From: Nostoc sp. TH1S01
GTDB taxonomy: Bacteria; Cyanobacteriota; Cyanobacteriia; Cyanobacteriales; Nostocaceae
Assembly (NCBI GenBank): GCA_018993265.1
Contig: JAGKSW010000052.1
Coordinates: 62,001 to 126,000 of the forward strand
Direction of reading: 5' to 3'
Length of the DNA: 64,000 nt
Position 1 is the first letter of the stretch. Each line of letters begins with the position of its first letter. This document shows positions 35,985-45,443 of this stretch, piece after piece. The notes beneath the pieces are model-generated. The model was not told where the DNA came from. It was given only the letters and a program-made list of their open reading frames with translations, and made no database searches. The translations under genes and the position numbers were made by a program.

Positions 35985-36620
35985 TTAACTGTTATTTAAC
36001 TCTTGTTTAAGATAGCGAATGGCTGCACTAGTGTTACGTTGATATGCAATCTGCACACACTGAGCAATAACGCTGTGCAGATCAAATCCTGGAAAATAGC
36101 GACTCTGGGTTTGCAGTTGGTAATCGCTTCCCTGCAATTGGTAAATTAATAGCTGCTGTTTTTTGAATAACCAAACTTCTGGCACACGATAAGGCAGATA
36201 ATCTTCCACATCGGAATAACTAGTGACATCAATTTCAATTACCAAATCAGGCGGGGGATCTTGTCTCCAGTCAATTCGCTTTTTACCTGAAACAGCTTGC
36301 CAATTATCAATGTAAAAACAATAGTCAGGCTCAATACCGCTTTCTTCCGGTAGCGTCATAGTCACAGGAGTGAACGCATCATATTCCCTATCATCATGAT
36401 CTAACAGAGCTTTCACAATATCTGCTACTAAATTGGCATCTCGTCCATGTACAGGCAAAGGTGACATCAGTAATACTTCTCCATCACGATATTTAATGCG
36501 GGGAATTGAGCCATCTCCCCGTTGTTCACAGAGGCGCTGATACTCTTGCCAAGTAGCAGGTAGGCGCACTACAGAACCAGCAGGTAACTGAATTTTGTCA
36601 CTTGAGACGAGGGCATACAT
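35985..36620 (-). CDS. Uma2 family (DUF820) endonuclease-like protein
   Basis: The 211-residue protein has the PD-(D/E)xK-like core of Uma2: DGEVLLMSPLPVHG, ESGIEPDYCFYI, PPDLVIEIDVTSYS and VPEVWLFKKQQLLIY. The family is greatly expanded in cyanobacteria. Nuclease activity is predicted from the fold and the biological role is unknown. The upstream HIP1 site and single-gene context give no more information. Confidence 0.88.
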   Translation of the reverse strand: MYALVSSDKIQLPAGSVVRLPATWQEYQRLCEQRGDGSIPRIKYRDGEVLLMSPLPVHGRDANLVADIVKALLDHDDREYDAFTPVTMTLPEESGIEPDYCFYIDNWQAVSGKKRIDWRQDPPPDLVIEIDVTSYSDVEDYLPYRVPEVWLFKKQQLLIYQLQGSDYQLQTQSRYFPGFDLHSVIAQCVQIAYQRNTSAAIRYLKQELNNS

Positions 36621-36821
36621 AATTGCAGATCCTTTGAGTGGCAGTGAAGGACAATGATTATAAAGATTTGCGATGGTATTTTAAGAGGTGCGATCGCTTG
36701 ATTGATTTAATGGAATCAGGTATTTAAAAAACAAGGGATTTAAAATAAGTCTACCTTGGTCAATCAAGAGGGGAATTTTGCATCAAATCTGCCAATGTAA
36801 ACTCTAGGATCTAAAATCGAC

Positions 36822-37241
36822 ATGGCACCTTTACCCGATTACCGCCCAAAACAACTGTCTGTAGGCCCTTTGGAAGCAGAAATTTTAAATATTGTCTGGG
36901 AACTTGGTTCCGCGACAGTTAAAGATGTACACGATCGCATTTTGGCTGATCCTAACCGAGAATTGGCTTATACTTCTGTCACTACAGTGCTACGTCGGCT
37001 CACAGAAAAAGGTTGGCTGGCCTGCGACAAACAAGGACGAGCTTTTTATTGGCGACCTTTGCTGAGTAAACAACAGGCGCAAGTGATTAAAGCTCATGAT
37101 CAGTTACAACGCTTTCTCGCTGTAGGTAATCCAGATGTGATTGCTGCTTTTGCTGATAGTCTGGATGAAACAGCCCAAGCGCAAATAGAAGCAATAGCCA
37201 AGCGGATTCAAGCTGCACGCCAAGCCAGGGAGGAACAATAA
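36822..37241 (+). CDS. BlaI/MecI/CopY family repressor
   Basis: The 139-residue protein has the winged-helix core GPLEAEILNIVWELGSATVK, AYTSVTTVLRRLTEKGWL and FYWRPLLSKQQAQ, with a C-terminal dimerisation helix. BlaI repressors are cleaved after signalling by an M56 membrane protease. Here the M56 gene starts on the base after the stop, so the two are translationally coupled. The target genes are unknown. The site of cleavage (Asn-Phe type) is not obvious. Confidence 0.9.
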   Translation: MAPLPDYRPKQLSVGPLEAEILNIVWELGSATVKDVHDRILADPNRELAYTSVTTVLRRLTEKGWLACDKQGRAFYWRPLLSKQQAQVIKAHDQLQRFLAVGNPDVIAAFADSLDETAQAQIEAIAKRIQAARQAREEQ

Positions 37242-38087
37242 ATGCACCTAATCATGATTTTGACGGCTTTAGCAGTTTCTTGGATATTGAGATGCTCTTG
37301 GGTGAATACTCCAGGTAATTGGAACTTGCGGTGGCGGAAAGCTTTATTTATCTTTCTGTTTCCGCCTTTATTACTATTTATGACTGCGATCGCGCTGCTG
37401 TGTATGGGGCCACAAGGTAAAATGGGTGGAGCCTACACAGGCTGGTTGAGCTACGATTTAGCATTTATTGCTCTTGGCTATTTTACCTTTTTGGGCATTA
37501 AACTCACTTTCCAAGGTTGGCAATCTGTAGAATCTGCTCGTCATTCTCCCTTGGTTAATCTTGATGGTAGATTAGTCCGCCTGATTAACACACCGGTATT
37601 GTTCGCTGGTCAAATTGGTTTTTGGCAACCAGAACTCGTGGTTAGTCAAGGATTGCTCCAAAATCTTTCAACTGCTCATGTTGAAAGTGTCTTAGCCCAT
37701 GAGCAAGGACATCATTATTACCGCGATACATTTTGGTTTTTCTGGCTGGGTTGGGTGCGTTCTTGCACTGCTTGGCTACCTAATACAGATGCGTTGTGGC
37801 AAGAATTATTAGTATTGCGTGAACTGCGTGCGGATAGTTACGCTGCTTCCCAAGTTGATCCACTGCTGTTAGCAGAATCGTTAGTGTTGGTTGTGAGCCA
37901 AACTTCTGTCCTACCAGAATCTGAAGTTTGCTGTGCGGCTTTGGGTACTGGTGTAAGCGATCGCTTGGAACAAAGAATAGATGCTTTACTTGCACCGCCA
38001 GAACCAAAATTAGCGATGAACTGGCAATTTTGGCAAGGATTTCTCTTGGCTTTTATACCATTATTCACTGTCTTATTTCATACATAA
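37242..38087 (+). CDS. M56 family (BlaR1-like) membrane metallopeptidase
   Basis: The 281-residue protein has N-terminal helices (HLIMILTALAVSWIL; ALFIFLFPPLLLFMTAIALL; LAFIALGYFTFLG), the zinc site HEQGHHYYRD near residue 151, the downstream acidic ligand region ELRADSYA and a C-terminal helix. It lacks the large penicillin-binding sensor domain of BlaR1. It probably cleaves or controls the adjacent BlaI-type repressor in response to an envelope or metal signal. Confidence 0.88.
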   Translation: MHLIMILTALAVSWILRCSWVNTPGNWNLRWRKALFIFLFPPLLLFMTAIALLCMGPQGKMGGAYTGWLSYDLAFIALGYFTFLGIKLTFQGWQSVESARHSPLVNLDGRLVRLINTPVLFAGQIGFWQPELVVSQGLLQNLSTAHVESVLAHEQGHHYYRDTFWFFWLGWVRSCTAWLPNTDALWQELLVLRELRADSYAASQVDPLLLAESLVLVVSQTSVLPESEVCCAALGTGVSDRLEQRIDALLAPPEPKLAMNWQFWQGFLLAFIPLFTVLFHT

Positions 38088-38552
38088 AGTATGGAGTTGC
38101 TTGCAGAAATAATATTCCTACTCTCACCCCAAGTAGAGACGTTGTATACAACGTCTCTACAACTTTGACCAGCCCCTTCGGGGCGGGAACAGGGAATAGG
38201 GAAGAGTGAAAGAATTAGCCTCGAATTTTGGAAGCCCCTAAATTTATTTATGAAAATTAGTAAAAACATTTTTTTCGAGGCACGTAGTGCAAGAAAAAAT
38301 ACGTCCGTCATTAACAAATCCCCATAATTAAATAATGGGAATTTCCCTGTTGCCTGTTGCCCGTTCCCTGTACCCCTTTTAATATCAACAGAATTTTTTA
38401 TTGATAATTTTTTTGGAACCTTTGCAATGCCAAGGTTTCCCATGTTCTGTATCTACTGAAAGACCAACTATTTCAAACTTGAGGAGGATGTAAGTGATAC
38501 TCTAGTTTTATAGTGTCTTAAGTAGTGTTGCGTAAAAAAGGAACTTATACTC
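38088..38552. repeat. Repeat-rich intergenic region
   Basis: It contains a perfect 28-bp palindrome at 38133-38160 (GTAGAGACGTTGTA and its complement). It also has GGGAACAGGGAATAGGGAA (38186-38204), answered by inverted TTCCCTGTTGCC...GTTCCCTG (about 38341-38370). No gene is supported. The first palindrome could terminate the BlaI/M56 operon. Confidence 0.6.
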
Positions 38553-38780
38553 ATGCATATATTAATGCAAGCAGCAGATTCAGTAGCAACAGGTGGAGGT
38601 CATTTTCCCTTTGCTTTTACATTGGTGTATGTAGTTGGTTTTATTGCTGCTGTCACCATTGGTTCTATTGCTTGGTACAACTCTAAACGCCCAGTTGGTT
38701 GGGAAAGCAAAGAACGTCCAGACTTTGTACCCAAAGTAGAAAAAGAAGAAACTCCTGGTGTCGGTGAACCGAAAGCATAA
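38553..38780 (+). CDS. Small single-helix membrane protein, Psb35-like
   Basis: The 75-residue protein has one transmembrane helix (TLVYVVGFIAAVTIGSIAWY) followed by the conserved basic-acidic segment NSKRPVGWESKERPDFVPKVE. The pattern matches a small thylakoid protein conserved across cyanobacteria, which I tentatively identify with Psb35 (associated with the CP47 module and high-light-inducible proteins in photosystem II assembly). The assignment is from memory of the pattern. Confidence 0.55.
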   Translation: MHILMQAADSVATGGGHFPFAFTLVYVVGFIAAVTIGSIAWYNSKRPVGWESKERPDFVPKVEKEETPGVGEPKA

Positions 38781-38781
38781 T

Positions 38782-38876
38782 TAGTCAATAGTCAACAGTC
38801 AATGGTCAATGCTCAAAGTTTTAGATTCGGGAATCTAGACTTTTGACTTTTGACTCTGGACTCTTGACTATAGACT
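38782..38876. repeat. Heptad-repeat inverted element
   Basis: Plus-strand heptads AGTCAAT/AGTCAAC/AGTCAAT/GGTCAAT face inverted heptads TTTTGAC/TTTTGAC/TCTGGAC/TCTTGAC around the loop TTTTAGATTCGGGAATCTAGA. This is a typical cyanobacterial short tandem heptanucleotide repeat folded as a long hairpin, here between two convergent genes. Confidence 0.7.
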
Positions 38877-38883
38877 TACCCTA

Positions 38884-39306
38884 TTAGTTTTGCACTTCGA
38901 CCCAACGACGATAAAGCTTTTGAATTTGTTTAAGCAATGCATTATGAACTGGTTGTTGGGCAGAATCGTGTTCAGCTAAATCCTGGAGTTGTGTCAGGAG
39001 TCTGGCTTCTTCGGTGGCGACTTCGCCATCGCTATAAATTAAGCCACTAATGGCTTCAATCAAACTTTCGCACTCTTCTAAACTAGGGCGATCGCCTAAA
39101 TATTCTTTCACCCAAGCGTAACATTCTTTTGGTTGCACGGGTACCAATTCGTACAACCAAGGTTTAATTTCTGGATCGGTAGCCAAACCTTTTGCTTGTG
39201 CAATTTCGCGGAGATACTGTCGTTCCTCTGGTTGAATTATCCCATCAATCCAAGCGGCTCCAATCAAGATTTTAACTAAGTTCTTTACGTTGGAATCAGT
39301 AACCAT
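38884..39306 (-). CDS. TerB-like tellurite-resistance-domain protein
   Basis: The 140-residue helical protein resembles TerB: LVKILIGAAWIDGIIQPEE and ISGLIYSDGEVATEE carry the paired acidic helices. TerB domains are tied to metal and stress signalling, with no proven activity. It lies 57 bp downstream of rsmB on the same strand, with a small palindrome-free gap, and may be co-transcribed with it. Confidence 0.75.
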   Translation of the reverse strand: MVTDSNVKNLVKILIGAAWIDGIIQPEERQYLREIAQAKGLATDPEIKPWLYELVPVQPKECYAWVKEYLGDRPSLEECESLIEAISGLIYSDGEVATEEARLLTQLQDLAEHDSAQQPVHNALLKQIQKLYRRWVEVQN

Positions 39307-39363
39307 TGCTGCCTCCTGTGGGAGATTGGGGCTTCCATCAAATCGTACAATCCCTGGCAGTAA

Positions 39364-40713
39364 TCACCCTGAATCATTAGTTTTTCTTAAGCGCACCATA
39401 AAAAAGCCATCCATATCCCAACGGTGAGGCCAGACTTTGAGCCAGCCTTGGGGTGTGGAATAAACAGAGTAGGGTGAACTCACTTCCAAAGGTTCAATTT
39501 GCCATTGCGGATTCTCAGCTAAAAATCCGGAAATCACCGCTTCATTTTCTGCTGGATGCAGTGTACAGGTGGCATAAACCAGTACCCCACCGTTTTTGAC
39601 AAAATTTGATGTGTGTGAAAGTAATTGTTTTTGCAGCTGTGAAAGTTCTTGGATAGATTCTGGTGTTTGTCGCCAACGTGCATCGGCGTGGCGGTGTAAG
39701 GTTCCTAAACCAGAACATGGGGCATCTAACAACACGCGGTCAGCAATATTATAAAATTGCGGCAAGTTACGACTATCGCCAGTACAAATTTCAATTGATT
39801 GCAAATTTAGCCGCCGTGCATTTTCTTGGAGTTTTCGCAATCGGGAAGGAGTGCGATCGCACGCCCAAACTTTACCTTGATCCTGCATCAATTCCGCGAT
39901 GTGTGTTGTTTTGCCTCCAGGCGCTGCACAAGTATCAATTACCACCTCACCCGGTTGGGGGTCGAGTAAATGACTTACCAGTTGGGCGCTTGCGTCTTGG
40001 ACAACCCACCAACCTTCAGCAAACCCTGGTAAATTTTGCATCGCCCCGGTACTGCTAATTAATCGTAAAGCTTGGGGTAAATGGGGAATTCTTTGAGCTA
40101 AAATTCCCGCAGATTCTAGGGCTGTTTCTACTTGTTCTAGATTGGTGCGTAGTGGGTTGATACGTAAATCAATTGTCGGTGTTTGGTTCATCCATTCGCA
40201 GAGTTTTTCTGTTTCCGTGAAACCAATTTGGTCTAACCAAACTTGAATAATCCAGTCGGGGAAACTATGCAAAATCCCCAAGCGTTCAACGGGGTTATCT
40301 GGTAACTTCAGAGGTTCAGGAGATTTTTCCGTCAGACGGATGTACTGGCGTAACAAACCATTCACAAAACCAGTGAGTCCCGAAAAACCATTGGCTTTAG
40401 CAAGTTCCACAGTCGTATTTACAGCCGCCGAGGGGGGAATGCGTTCTTGGTAGCGCAGTTGGTAAAAACCGAGATGCAGAATGGTACGCAGTTCTGGTGG
40501 CTGTTGGTAAGCTTTTTTCGTGGCGAGTTGGTCAATTAAGGCATCAAGAGTGCGTAATCTGCGGACACTGCCATAAACTAATTCTGTAGCTAGACGGCGA
40601 TCGCTATCTGGCAATTTAAATTTTCGCAACACTCGATCAAGGGCAACATCAGCATAAGCCCCTTTGTGAACATCTCGCAAAGCCATAAAAGCTATTTGGC
40701 GGGGGTTGGTCAT
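39364..40713 (-). CDS. rsmB: 16S rRNA (cytosine-967-C5)-methyltransferase
   Basis: The 449-residue protein has the N-terminal NusB-like domain (1-130; LRDVHKGAYADVALDRVL) and the C-terminal SAM methyltransferase with VIDTCAAPGGKTTHIAELM, DAPCSGLGTLHRHAD and the catalytic Cys in YATCTLHPAENE. It methylates C967 of 16S rRNA. Length and domain order are standard. Confidence 0.95.
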   Translation of the reverse strand: MTNPRQIAFMALRDVHKGAYADVALDRVLRKFKLPDSDRRLATELVYGSVRRLRTLDALIDQLATKKAYQQPPELRTILHLGFYQLRYQERIPPSAAVNTTVELAKANGFSGLTGFVNGLLRQYIRLTEKSPEPLKLPDNPVERLGILHSFPDWIIQVWLDQIGFTETEKLCEWMNQTPTIDLRINPLRTNLEQVETALESAGILAQRIPHLPQALRLISSTGAMQNLPGFAEGWWVVQDASAQLVSHLLDPQPGEVVIDTCAAPGGKTTHIAELMQDQGKVWACDRTPSRLRKLQENARRLNLQSIEICTGDSRNLPQFYNIADRVLLDAPCSGLGTLHRHADARWRQTPESIQELSQLQKQLLSHTSNFVKNGGVLVYATCTLHPAENEAVISGFLAENPQWQIEPLEVSSPYSVYSTPQGWLKVWPHRWDMDGFFMVRLRKTNDSG

Positions 40714-40803
40714 AAGTTTTCATCTACCCCCTGTAGCTGGGGACATAAAAAATCTGATTTTGAAATTTTAAAAGAATTTATTCCATTAAAAAAAGAAAAC
40801 GAC

Positions 40804-40943
40804 TCATACCATTTTGATATTCAATTGGATAATTCTGATACCAATTCACCAAAATATTGATACACATACAAGAACTTGTAGGGGCGAACGGCCGTTCGCC
40901 CTTACACCTATATTTGGATCATCCATAAAGTGAAATGGTATGA
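40804..40943. repeat. MITE family 4 (140 bp, TCATACCATTT ends)
   Basis: Perfect 11-bp terminal inverted repeats TCATACCATTT / AAATGGTATGA enclose a perfect 20-bp palindrome at 40882-40901 (GGGCGAACGG and its complement). No coding capacity. The segment 40714-40803 before it holds nothing supportable. Confidence 0.7.
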
Positions 40944-41054
40944 CTCCTGAATTCTGTTTGAGAAATTCATCCTGATAAATCTACCTTGAGGGGAAAGGTA
41001 GCTTCGGTAAAATTTATTATGCTCATTTATAGGATTTATCAAGATTGGCAGGTT

Positions 41055-41256
41055 CAAAGGGTGTAGGGGGTAGGGTGTGGGGTGTGGGGAACCCACGTTT
41101 TAAAACGTGGGATTGTAACAAGGACGCTGTATTTCTCGCGCTACGCGCCTCAAAATACATCTTTTTTTAAACTGGGCTTTAAACCCAGAACTAAAGTTTT
41201 TATTTTTCACCCTACACCCCACACCCCACACCCCACACCCTGTTTTTTTTGTAATA
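41055..41256. repeat. Inverted heptad arrays with nested hairpins
   Basis: G-rich heptads (GGGTGTG) at 41062-41090 face C-rich heptads (CACCCCA) at about 41210-41240. Between them lie two palindromes, CCCACGTTTTAAAACGTGGG (41092-41111) and CTGGGCTTTAAACCCAG. The arms could pair into a long cruciform or form G-rich structures upstream of cheB. Confidence 0.65.
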
Positions 41257-41286
41257 AACAGTTCTGCTAATCTAGCAAGGATATAA

Positions 41287-42324
41287 ATGGTTGATAGCCA
41301 AAACCAGGCGAATATAAACAGTCTCATCGTTATTGGAGCATCAGCAGGTGGAGTAGAGGCGTTAACTTCTTTAGTTGAGCAGTTACCAACAGACTTAAAT
41401 GCTGCTGTAGCTGTAGTTCTTCACGTACACAGCCAAAGCCCTGGTGTTATGCACTACATTTTGAATAGTGCGGGAAAATTGCCAGCCTTTACCGCCCAGG
41501 ATGGTGCAGCAATCAAAACTGGACAAATTTATGTTGCTCCACCCGACCACCATTTGTTGGTAAAACCGGGATATTTGCAATTGACACGGGGGCCAAAAGA
41601 GAACCACCATCGCCCAGCTATTGACCCATTATTTCGCACGGCGGCACGAGCCTATGGGCGAAGAGTGATAGCTGTAATTCTCACGGGGATGCTAGACGAT
41701 GGTACTGCTGGACTGATGGCAGTGAAAATGCGGGGTGGCGTGGCAATTGTGCAGAATCCCGATGATGCAATGTATCCAGGAATGCCCAGGAGTGCTGTCG
41801 AGAATGTAGAAGACATTGATTATATTTTGCCACTGTCAGAAATTCCTTCTATCTTAGTAGACTTAGCTAATACAGCGATCGCACCAGTAGCCCAAAAGTC
41901 TGTACCCAGCCAAATAAAGTATGAATCGGATATGGTGCAATTAAATTCCCAAGCACAAGATAATGGCTCTTTTCCTCCTAGTAAGCCATCAACCTTCACC
42001 TGTCCTGATTGCGGTGGTACACTTTGGGAGATCGAAGAAGGAAAAATGTTGCGCTTTCGCTGCCACGTAGGTCATACGTTTGGTGTAGAAACTTTGCAAG
42101 CACTTCAATCGGAGGAAATCGAAGAGGCATTGTGGACTGCTGCTAGGGCGCTGAAAGAGAAAGCTATGTTATCAGAGAGTATGGCTTCCAGAATGCGCGA
42201 TCGCAACCTACCATCAGTAGCAGAGCGATTAGAACAAGAGGCGCAAGAAGCTCAAAAGCGTTCTGCTAGTATCAAGGAAGTGCTAAATCTCAGCAGTGCG
42301 ACAACTTCTGAGGTTGAAAAATAA
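41287..42324 (+). CDS. CheB-type chemoreceptor methylesterase with zinc-ribbon C-terminus
   Basis: The 345-residue protein lacks the receiver domain of classical CheB and begins directly with the methylesterase domain: VIGASAGGVEAL (catalytic Ser), VVLHVH (His) and LTGMLDDGTAGL (Asp). The last 110 residues contain a zinc ribbon, CPDCGG ... FRCHVGH (about 238-263), and a helical tail. This stand-alone form is common in cyanobacteria and myxobacteria, where the role (phototaxis signalling or non-chemotactic regulation) is unclear. The CheB-CheR fusion lies 500 bp downstream, convergent. Confidence 0.88.
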   Translation: MVDSQNQANINSLIVIGASAGGVEALTSLVEQLPTDLNAAVAVVLHVHSQSPGVMHYILNSAGKLPAFTAQDGAAIKTGQIYVAPPDHHLLVKPGYLQLTRGPKENHHRPAIDPLFRTAARAYGRRVIAVILTGMLDDGTAGLMAVKMRGGVAIVQNPDDAMYPGMPRSAVENVEDIDYILPLSEIPSILVDLANTAIAPVAQKSVPSQIKYESDMVQLNSQAQDNGSFPPSKPSTFTCPDCGGTLWEIEEGKMLRFRCHVGHTFGVETLQALQSEEIEEALWTAARALKEKAMLSESMASRMRDRNLPSVAERLEQEAQEAQKRSASIKEVLNLSSATTSEVEK

Positions 42325-42428
42325 TATAGCAATCCTACATGAGATGTAAAAATTGAGAGGCTCAGATCCCCGACTTCTTAAAGAAGTCGGGGATCTTGTT
42401 GTTCACAAATGATTTAGGACTGCTATAT
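42324..42428. repeat. MITE family 5 (105 bp, ATATAGCA ends)
   Basis: ATATAGCAATCCTACAT at the left and the complement of ATATAGCAGTCCTAAAT at the right form 17-bp terminal inverted repeats with two mismatches. They enclose the perfect palindrome GATCCCCGACTTCTT-A-AAGAAGTCGGGGATC (42365-42395). The left end overlaps the cheB stop codon. The inner palindrome probably terminates cheB. Confidence 0.75.
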
Positions 42429-42578
42429 GGATGGACAAGCAGCACCTCAAATCCCTTCTCCTCTAACATATACACACAAGTCAAAAATTTTCGTGTTCAA
42501 CCACATCCCGCCTAGAACTAAAGTTCCAGGCTCATAGCCAAAGTCCACAAAGCGTGGACTGTCAGACATTTTTGGTTG

Positions 42579-42755
42579 ATATCATGTCCGGTTAATCAGT
42601 TGTGATTCGGTCAATCTGTGCAGAAACGTTAAAACCCTCTCCCCTGCTCCTCTGCTCCACGGGCAGTTTGCTCAAGTCGGGAAACCCGCCCACGCAACTG
42701 CCCTCCTCTGCTCCTTCTGCGGTCTTAATGATAAGTATTTGGCCGGACACGATAT
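42579..42755. repeat. MITE family 1, complete copy with nested insertion (177 bp)
   Basis: The terminal repeats ATATCATGTCCGGTTAA and its inverted partner (GGCCGGACACGATAT) frame the same pyrimidine-rich core as 1612-1742. It is enlarged by a nested palindromic repeat at 42660-42703. Two small palindromes (GTCATCTTCAGATGAC and CTCGGAATTCATTCCGAG) follow at 42759-42802. Confidence 0.75.
42661..42703. repeat. Nested palindromic repeat inside MITE family 1
   Basis: GGGCAGTT ... AACTGCCC arms with the interior TGCTCAAGTCGGGAAACCCGCCCACGC interrupt the pyrimidine core of the surrounding MITE. The sequence type (GCAGTTGCGTGGGCGGGTTTCC on the other strand) is a well-known dispersed repeat in Nostoc-like genomes. 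Confidence 0.65.
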
Positions 42756-42830
42756 GAGTCATCTTCAGATGACTTGCGCTATGAGACTCGGAATTCATTC
42801 CGAGGCGGGACAGATGCACTCAACGAACGG

Positions 42831-45443
42831 CTATGCACGAGTTTTAATAGTATCAATGTCAACTAACACCACCACAGCACCGTCAATTTTATTATCTGAG
42901 GTTTTATAAGGACGGATTCGCAAATCATACCAGTGACCGTCTTGGTCTTGCACTTCCTGAGCTTTTAAGTTGAGAGTGCTAATTACTTCTAAAATTGCTT
43001 GCTCTAAGTTAGGGATATTTAAATTATGTTTAATATCACTCAGTGGTCGTCCGACATCCGTGGGTATGAGGTTGAAAATTCTGGCTGCTAGGGGAGTAAA
43101 GCGCCGGACTCGCAAATCGCTTTCCAAAATGAGAATAGGAATATTAATACTACTAAGTACATTCTGCAAATCATTACTAGCTTGAATTGATTCAGCATTA
43201 CGCCGTTGCAATTCATCGTTAATTGTGTTTAGTTCTTCGTTAGTTGCCTGAATTTCTTCTTTGGCTGTTTGCAGTTCTTCATTAGTACTTTGCAACTCTT
43301 CATTACTTGATAAAATTTCTTCGTTGGCAGCTTTGAGGCTTTGATTAGTACCTTGGTGTTCCTTAATAATTGCTTGTAGATACTCTTTAGTGTTGGCTAG
43401 CTCCTGTTTGAGGATCATGTTCTCTTGCTTGATACTCAATTGCTTGTTCTGCCTAGATTTGCCAGGGCGATCGCTAAGTACCACCGTTTCAGAATGCTCG
43501 GAAAAGAGTATATCTACAAATAAGATTAAAAAGTAGTGTTTTTCATCTGAGAAAGGTTTGAAGGGAATCACATCAATTCTTACCAGCCGCAGTTGATCTG
43601 CTTGTCTAAGTTGTAAGTCTTCCTTTTTGATTGATGCTAATTGCTCTTTTGCTTGCTCGATAGCGTTACCTAGCTCCAGCCGCAATCCTTCTTTGGTCAT
43701 TTTTAGCAAATTCAGGCTGGCTTTTCCTGGCGCGGGTTCGAGATAGGGACTGACTTGTCCCCGAAATTGCACAATGTCTAAATCGTAGTTAATAATTACA
43801 CCAGCCGGTGCGTATTGATTGAGTACAATTTGGTCAGCTTGCTTTTCCAACTCCATGTCTTTATTTGTATTTTCGCTCACTTCTGAGTGAGGGCTAAGGG
43901 TAGTTGTAGGGTATTGTTTGGCAAGCATATCAAAGCTTGGTCGCTCTGAGACTACATTACTGGTGTAAATCTTGTATTTGTTGTCTACCAGCTCAAATAA
44001 CTTGGTAAAATCGCCTACTGTCTCTGAGACACCCAACATGAGAAAGCCTTTTGGTTTAAGCCCATAGTGGAACAGCCCCAGGAGTTTCTTCTGGACAGTA
44101 GCTCCCAAATAAATTAGGACATTTCTGCAAGTAATTAGATCCAGTGCTGAAAATGGTGGATCTGCCATAAGATTATGTTTGGCAAAGATACACAACTCGC
44201 GCACTGGCTTGCTAATTTGATAACCTTCCTCTACCTGAATAAAGAAGCGTTGTAGACGTGCGGGAGAGATATCTACTATCTGGTTTAGCTTGTAGATACC
44301 GTTGCGGGCTTTCTCAATTACAAAGTCATTGACATCTGTTGCAAAAATTTGAATTGGTGGATTGATTCCTTGAACTGTCAAATACTCTAGTAAGCAAATA
44401 GCGAGAGAGTAAGCTTCCTGACCCGTTGAGCATCCTGCTACCCAAATGCGGATGGGTAAATCTGGCGTTCTTCCATTAACAATTGCTGGAAATACCTTAG
44501 TTTTTAAGGCTTCAAAAGCTTCAGAATCTCGGAAAAAACTGGTGACATTAATTAGCAAATCTTGATACAGTGTAGTTACTTCTGTCGGGTTGTCGTGGAG
44601 ATAGCGAACATAATCCTCCAGCCTTTCTAGATGGTACAAAGCCATTCGTCGCAGGATGCGCCGCTTGAGAGTGGTTGGTTTGTAATAGCTAAAGTCAACT
44701 CCACTAATAACCTGTAGCAAACTAAAAATTGTTGAGAGAGCTTCGCTATTATCTGGCAGTTTTTGGGTTGATTCTCCCGGCGGACTGTTAATATACGGAT
44801 GATGGCTAATTTTTGCCAGTTCAGCTGCAATCTCTTGCGGGGTCATAATGAAGTCTACATAACCCGAAGCAGCTGCGGTATTGGGCATAGCACTGATTTG
44901 TGCAGAGTCTTGACACTGAGCAAAAGTAATCCCGCCTGCTTCCTTCACTTTTTGCAGTCCCCGTGCGCCATCTCCATCACCACCCGATAACACAACCGAG
45001 ATCGCTCTACTGCCATACTCTGCTAACGAGAAAAAGAAAGTATCGACTGTCATATAATGACCACGGGTCTTCACACGCGGTATGAGTTTCAGCACCCCTT
45101 GAGAAATAGTCATGCTTTTGTTAGGCGGAATCACGTAGACATGATTCGGCTCTACGAGCATACCATCCTGTACTTCATTTACAGGCATTTGGGTTGCCTG
45201 AGCAAGAATTTCGCTCAACATACTTTTATAGTCGGGGCTTAAGTGTTGAATCAGCACAAAAGCCATCCCAGTATCATTGGGTAAATTAATCAACAATTCT
45301 GTAAATGCTTCCAATCCTCCCGCAGAAGCTCCTATCCCAACAATAGGAAATAATTCTTTTTGATTATGCTGCTGCGCGTCCGTAGATGTTGTAGCTGCTG
45401 TGATATCAGTTTGAGATTTCTGAGAAGAACGTCTAGATGACAT
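42831..45443 (-). CDS. CheB-CheR fusion with coiled coil and PAS domain
   Basis: The 870-residue protein joins a CheB methylesterase (about 30-210; GIGASAGGLEAFTE, VLSGGDGDGARG) to a CheR methyltransferase (about 235-490; VTSFFRD, VAGCSTGQEAYSLA, CRNVLIYLG). A linker follows, then a long coiled coil rich in ATNEELNTINDEL-type heptads (about 660-745) and a C-terminal PAS domain. Both catalytic sets appear intact. Such proteins often carry a histidine kinase after PAS, but here the protein ends there. They are thought to tune chemoreceptor-like signalling outside classical operons. Confidence 0.9.
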   Translation of the reverse strand: MSSRRSSQKSQTDITAATTSTDAQQHNQKELFPIVGIGASAGGLEAFTELLINLPNDTGMAFVLIQHLSPDYKSMLSEILAQATQMPVNEVQDGMLVEPNHVYVIPPNKSMTISQGVLKLIPRVKTRGHYMTVDTFFFSLAEYGSRAISVVLSGGDGDGARGLQKVKEAGGITFAQCQDSAQISAMPNTAAASGYVDFIMTPQEIAAELAKISHHPYINSPPGESTQKLPDNSEALSTIFSLLQVISGVDFSYYKPTTLKRRILRRMALYHLERLEDYVRYLHDNPTEVTTLYQDLLINVTSFFRDSEAFEALKTKVFPAIVNGRTPDLPIRIWVAGCSTGQEAYSLAICLLEYLTVQGINPPIQIFATDVNDFVIEKARNGIYKLNQIVDISPARLQRFFIQVEEGYQISKPVRELCIFAKHNLMADPPFSALDLITCRNVLIYLGATVQKKLLGLFHYGLKPKGFLMLGVSETVGDFTKLFELVDNKYKIYTSNVVSERPSFDMLAKQYPTTTLSPHSEVSENTNKDMELEKQADQIVLNQYAPAGVIINYDLDIVQFRGQVSPYLEPAPGKASLNLLKMTKEGLRLELGNAIEQAKEQLASIKKEDLQLRQADQLRLVRIDVIPFKPFSDEKHYFLILFVDILFSEHSETVVLSDRPGKSRQNKQLSIKQENMILKQELANTKEYLQAIIKEHQGTNQSLKAANEEILSSNEELQSTNEELQTAKEEIQATNEELNTINDELQRRNAESIQASNDLQNVLSSINIPILILESDLRVRRFTPLAARIFNLIPTDVGRPLSDIKHNLNIPNLEQAILEVISTLNLKAQEVQDQDGHWYDLRIRPYKTSDNKIDGAVVVLVDIDTIKTRA

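Noticed and set aside
38078-38443. 121-codon minus-strand frame
   Set aside because: Made of intergenic heptads and palindromes; no ribosome site.
40666-40860. 64-codon plus-strand frame
   Set aside because: It overlaps the rsmB start and then runs into the TCATACCATTT inverted-repeat element; no support as a gene.
41200-41250. CACCCCA heptads considered as CRISPR-like or telomere-like repeats
   Set aside because: Units are 7 bp with no spacers; they are ordinary cyanobacterial short tandem repeats.
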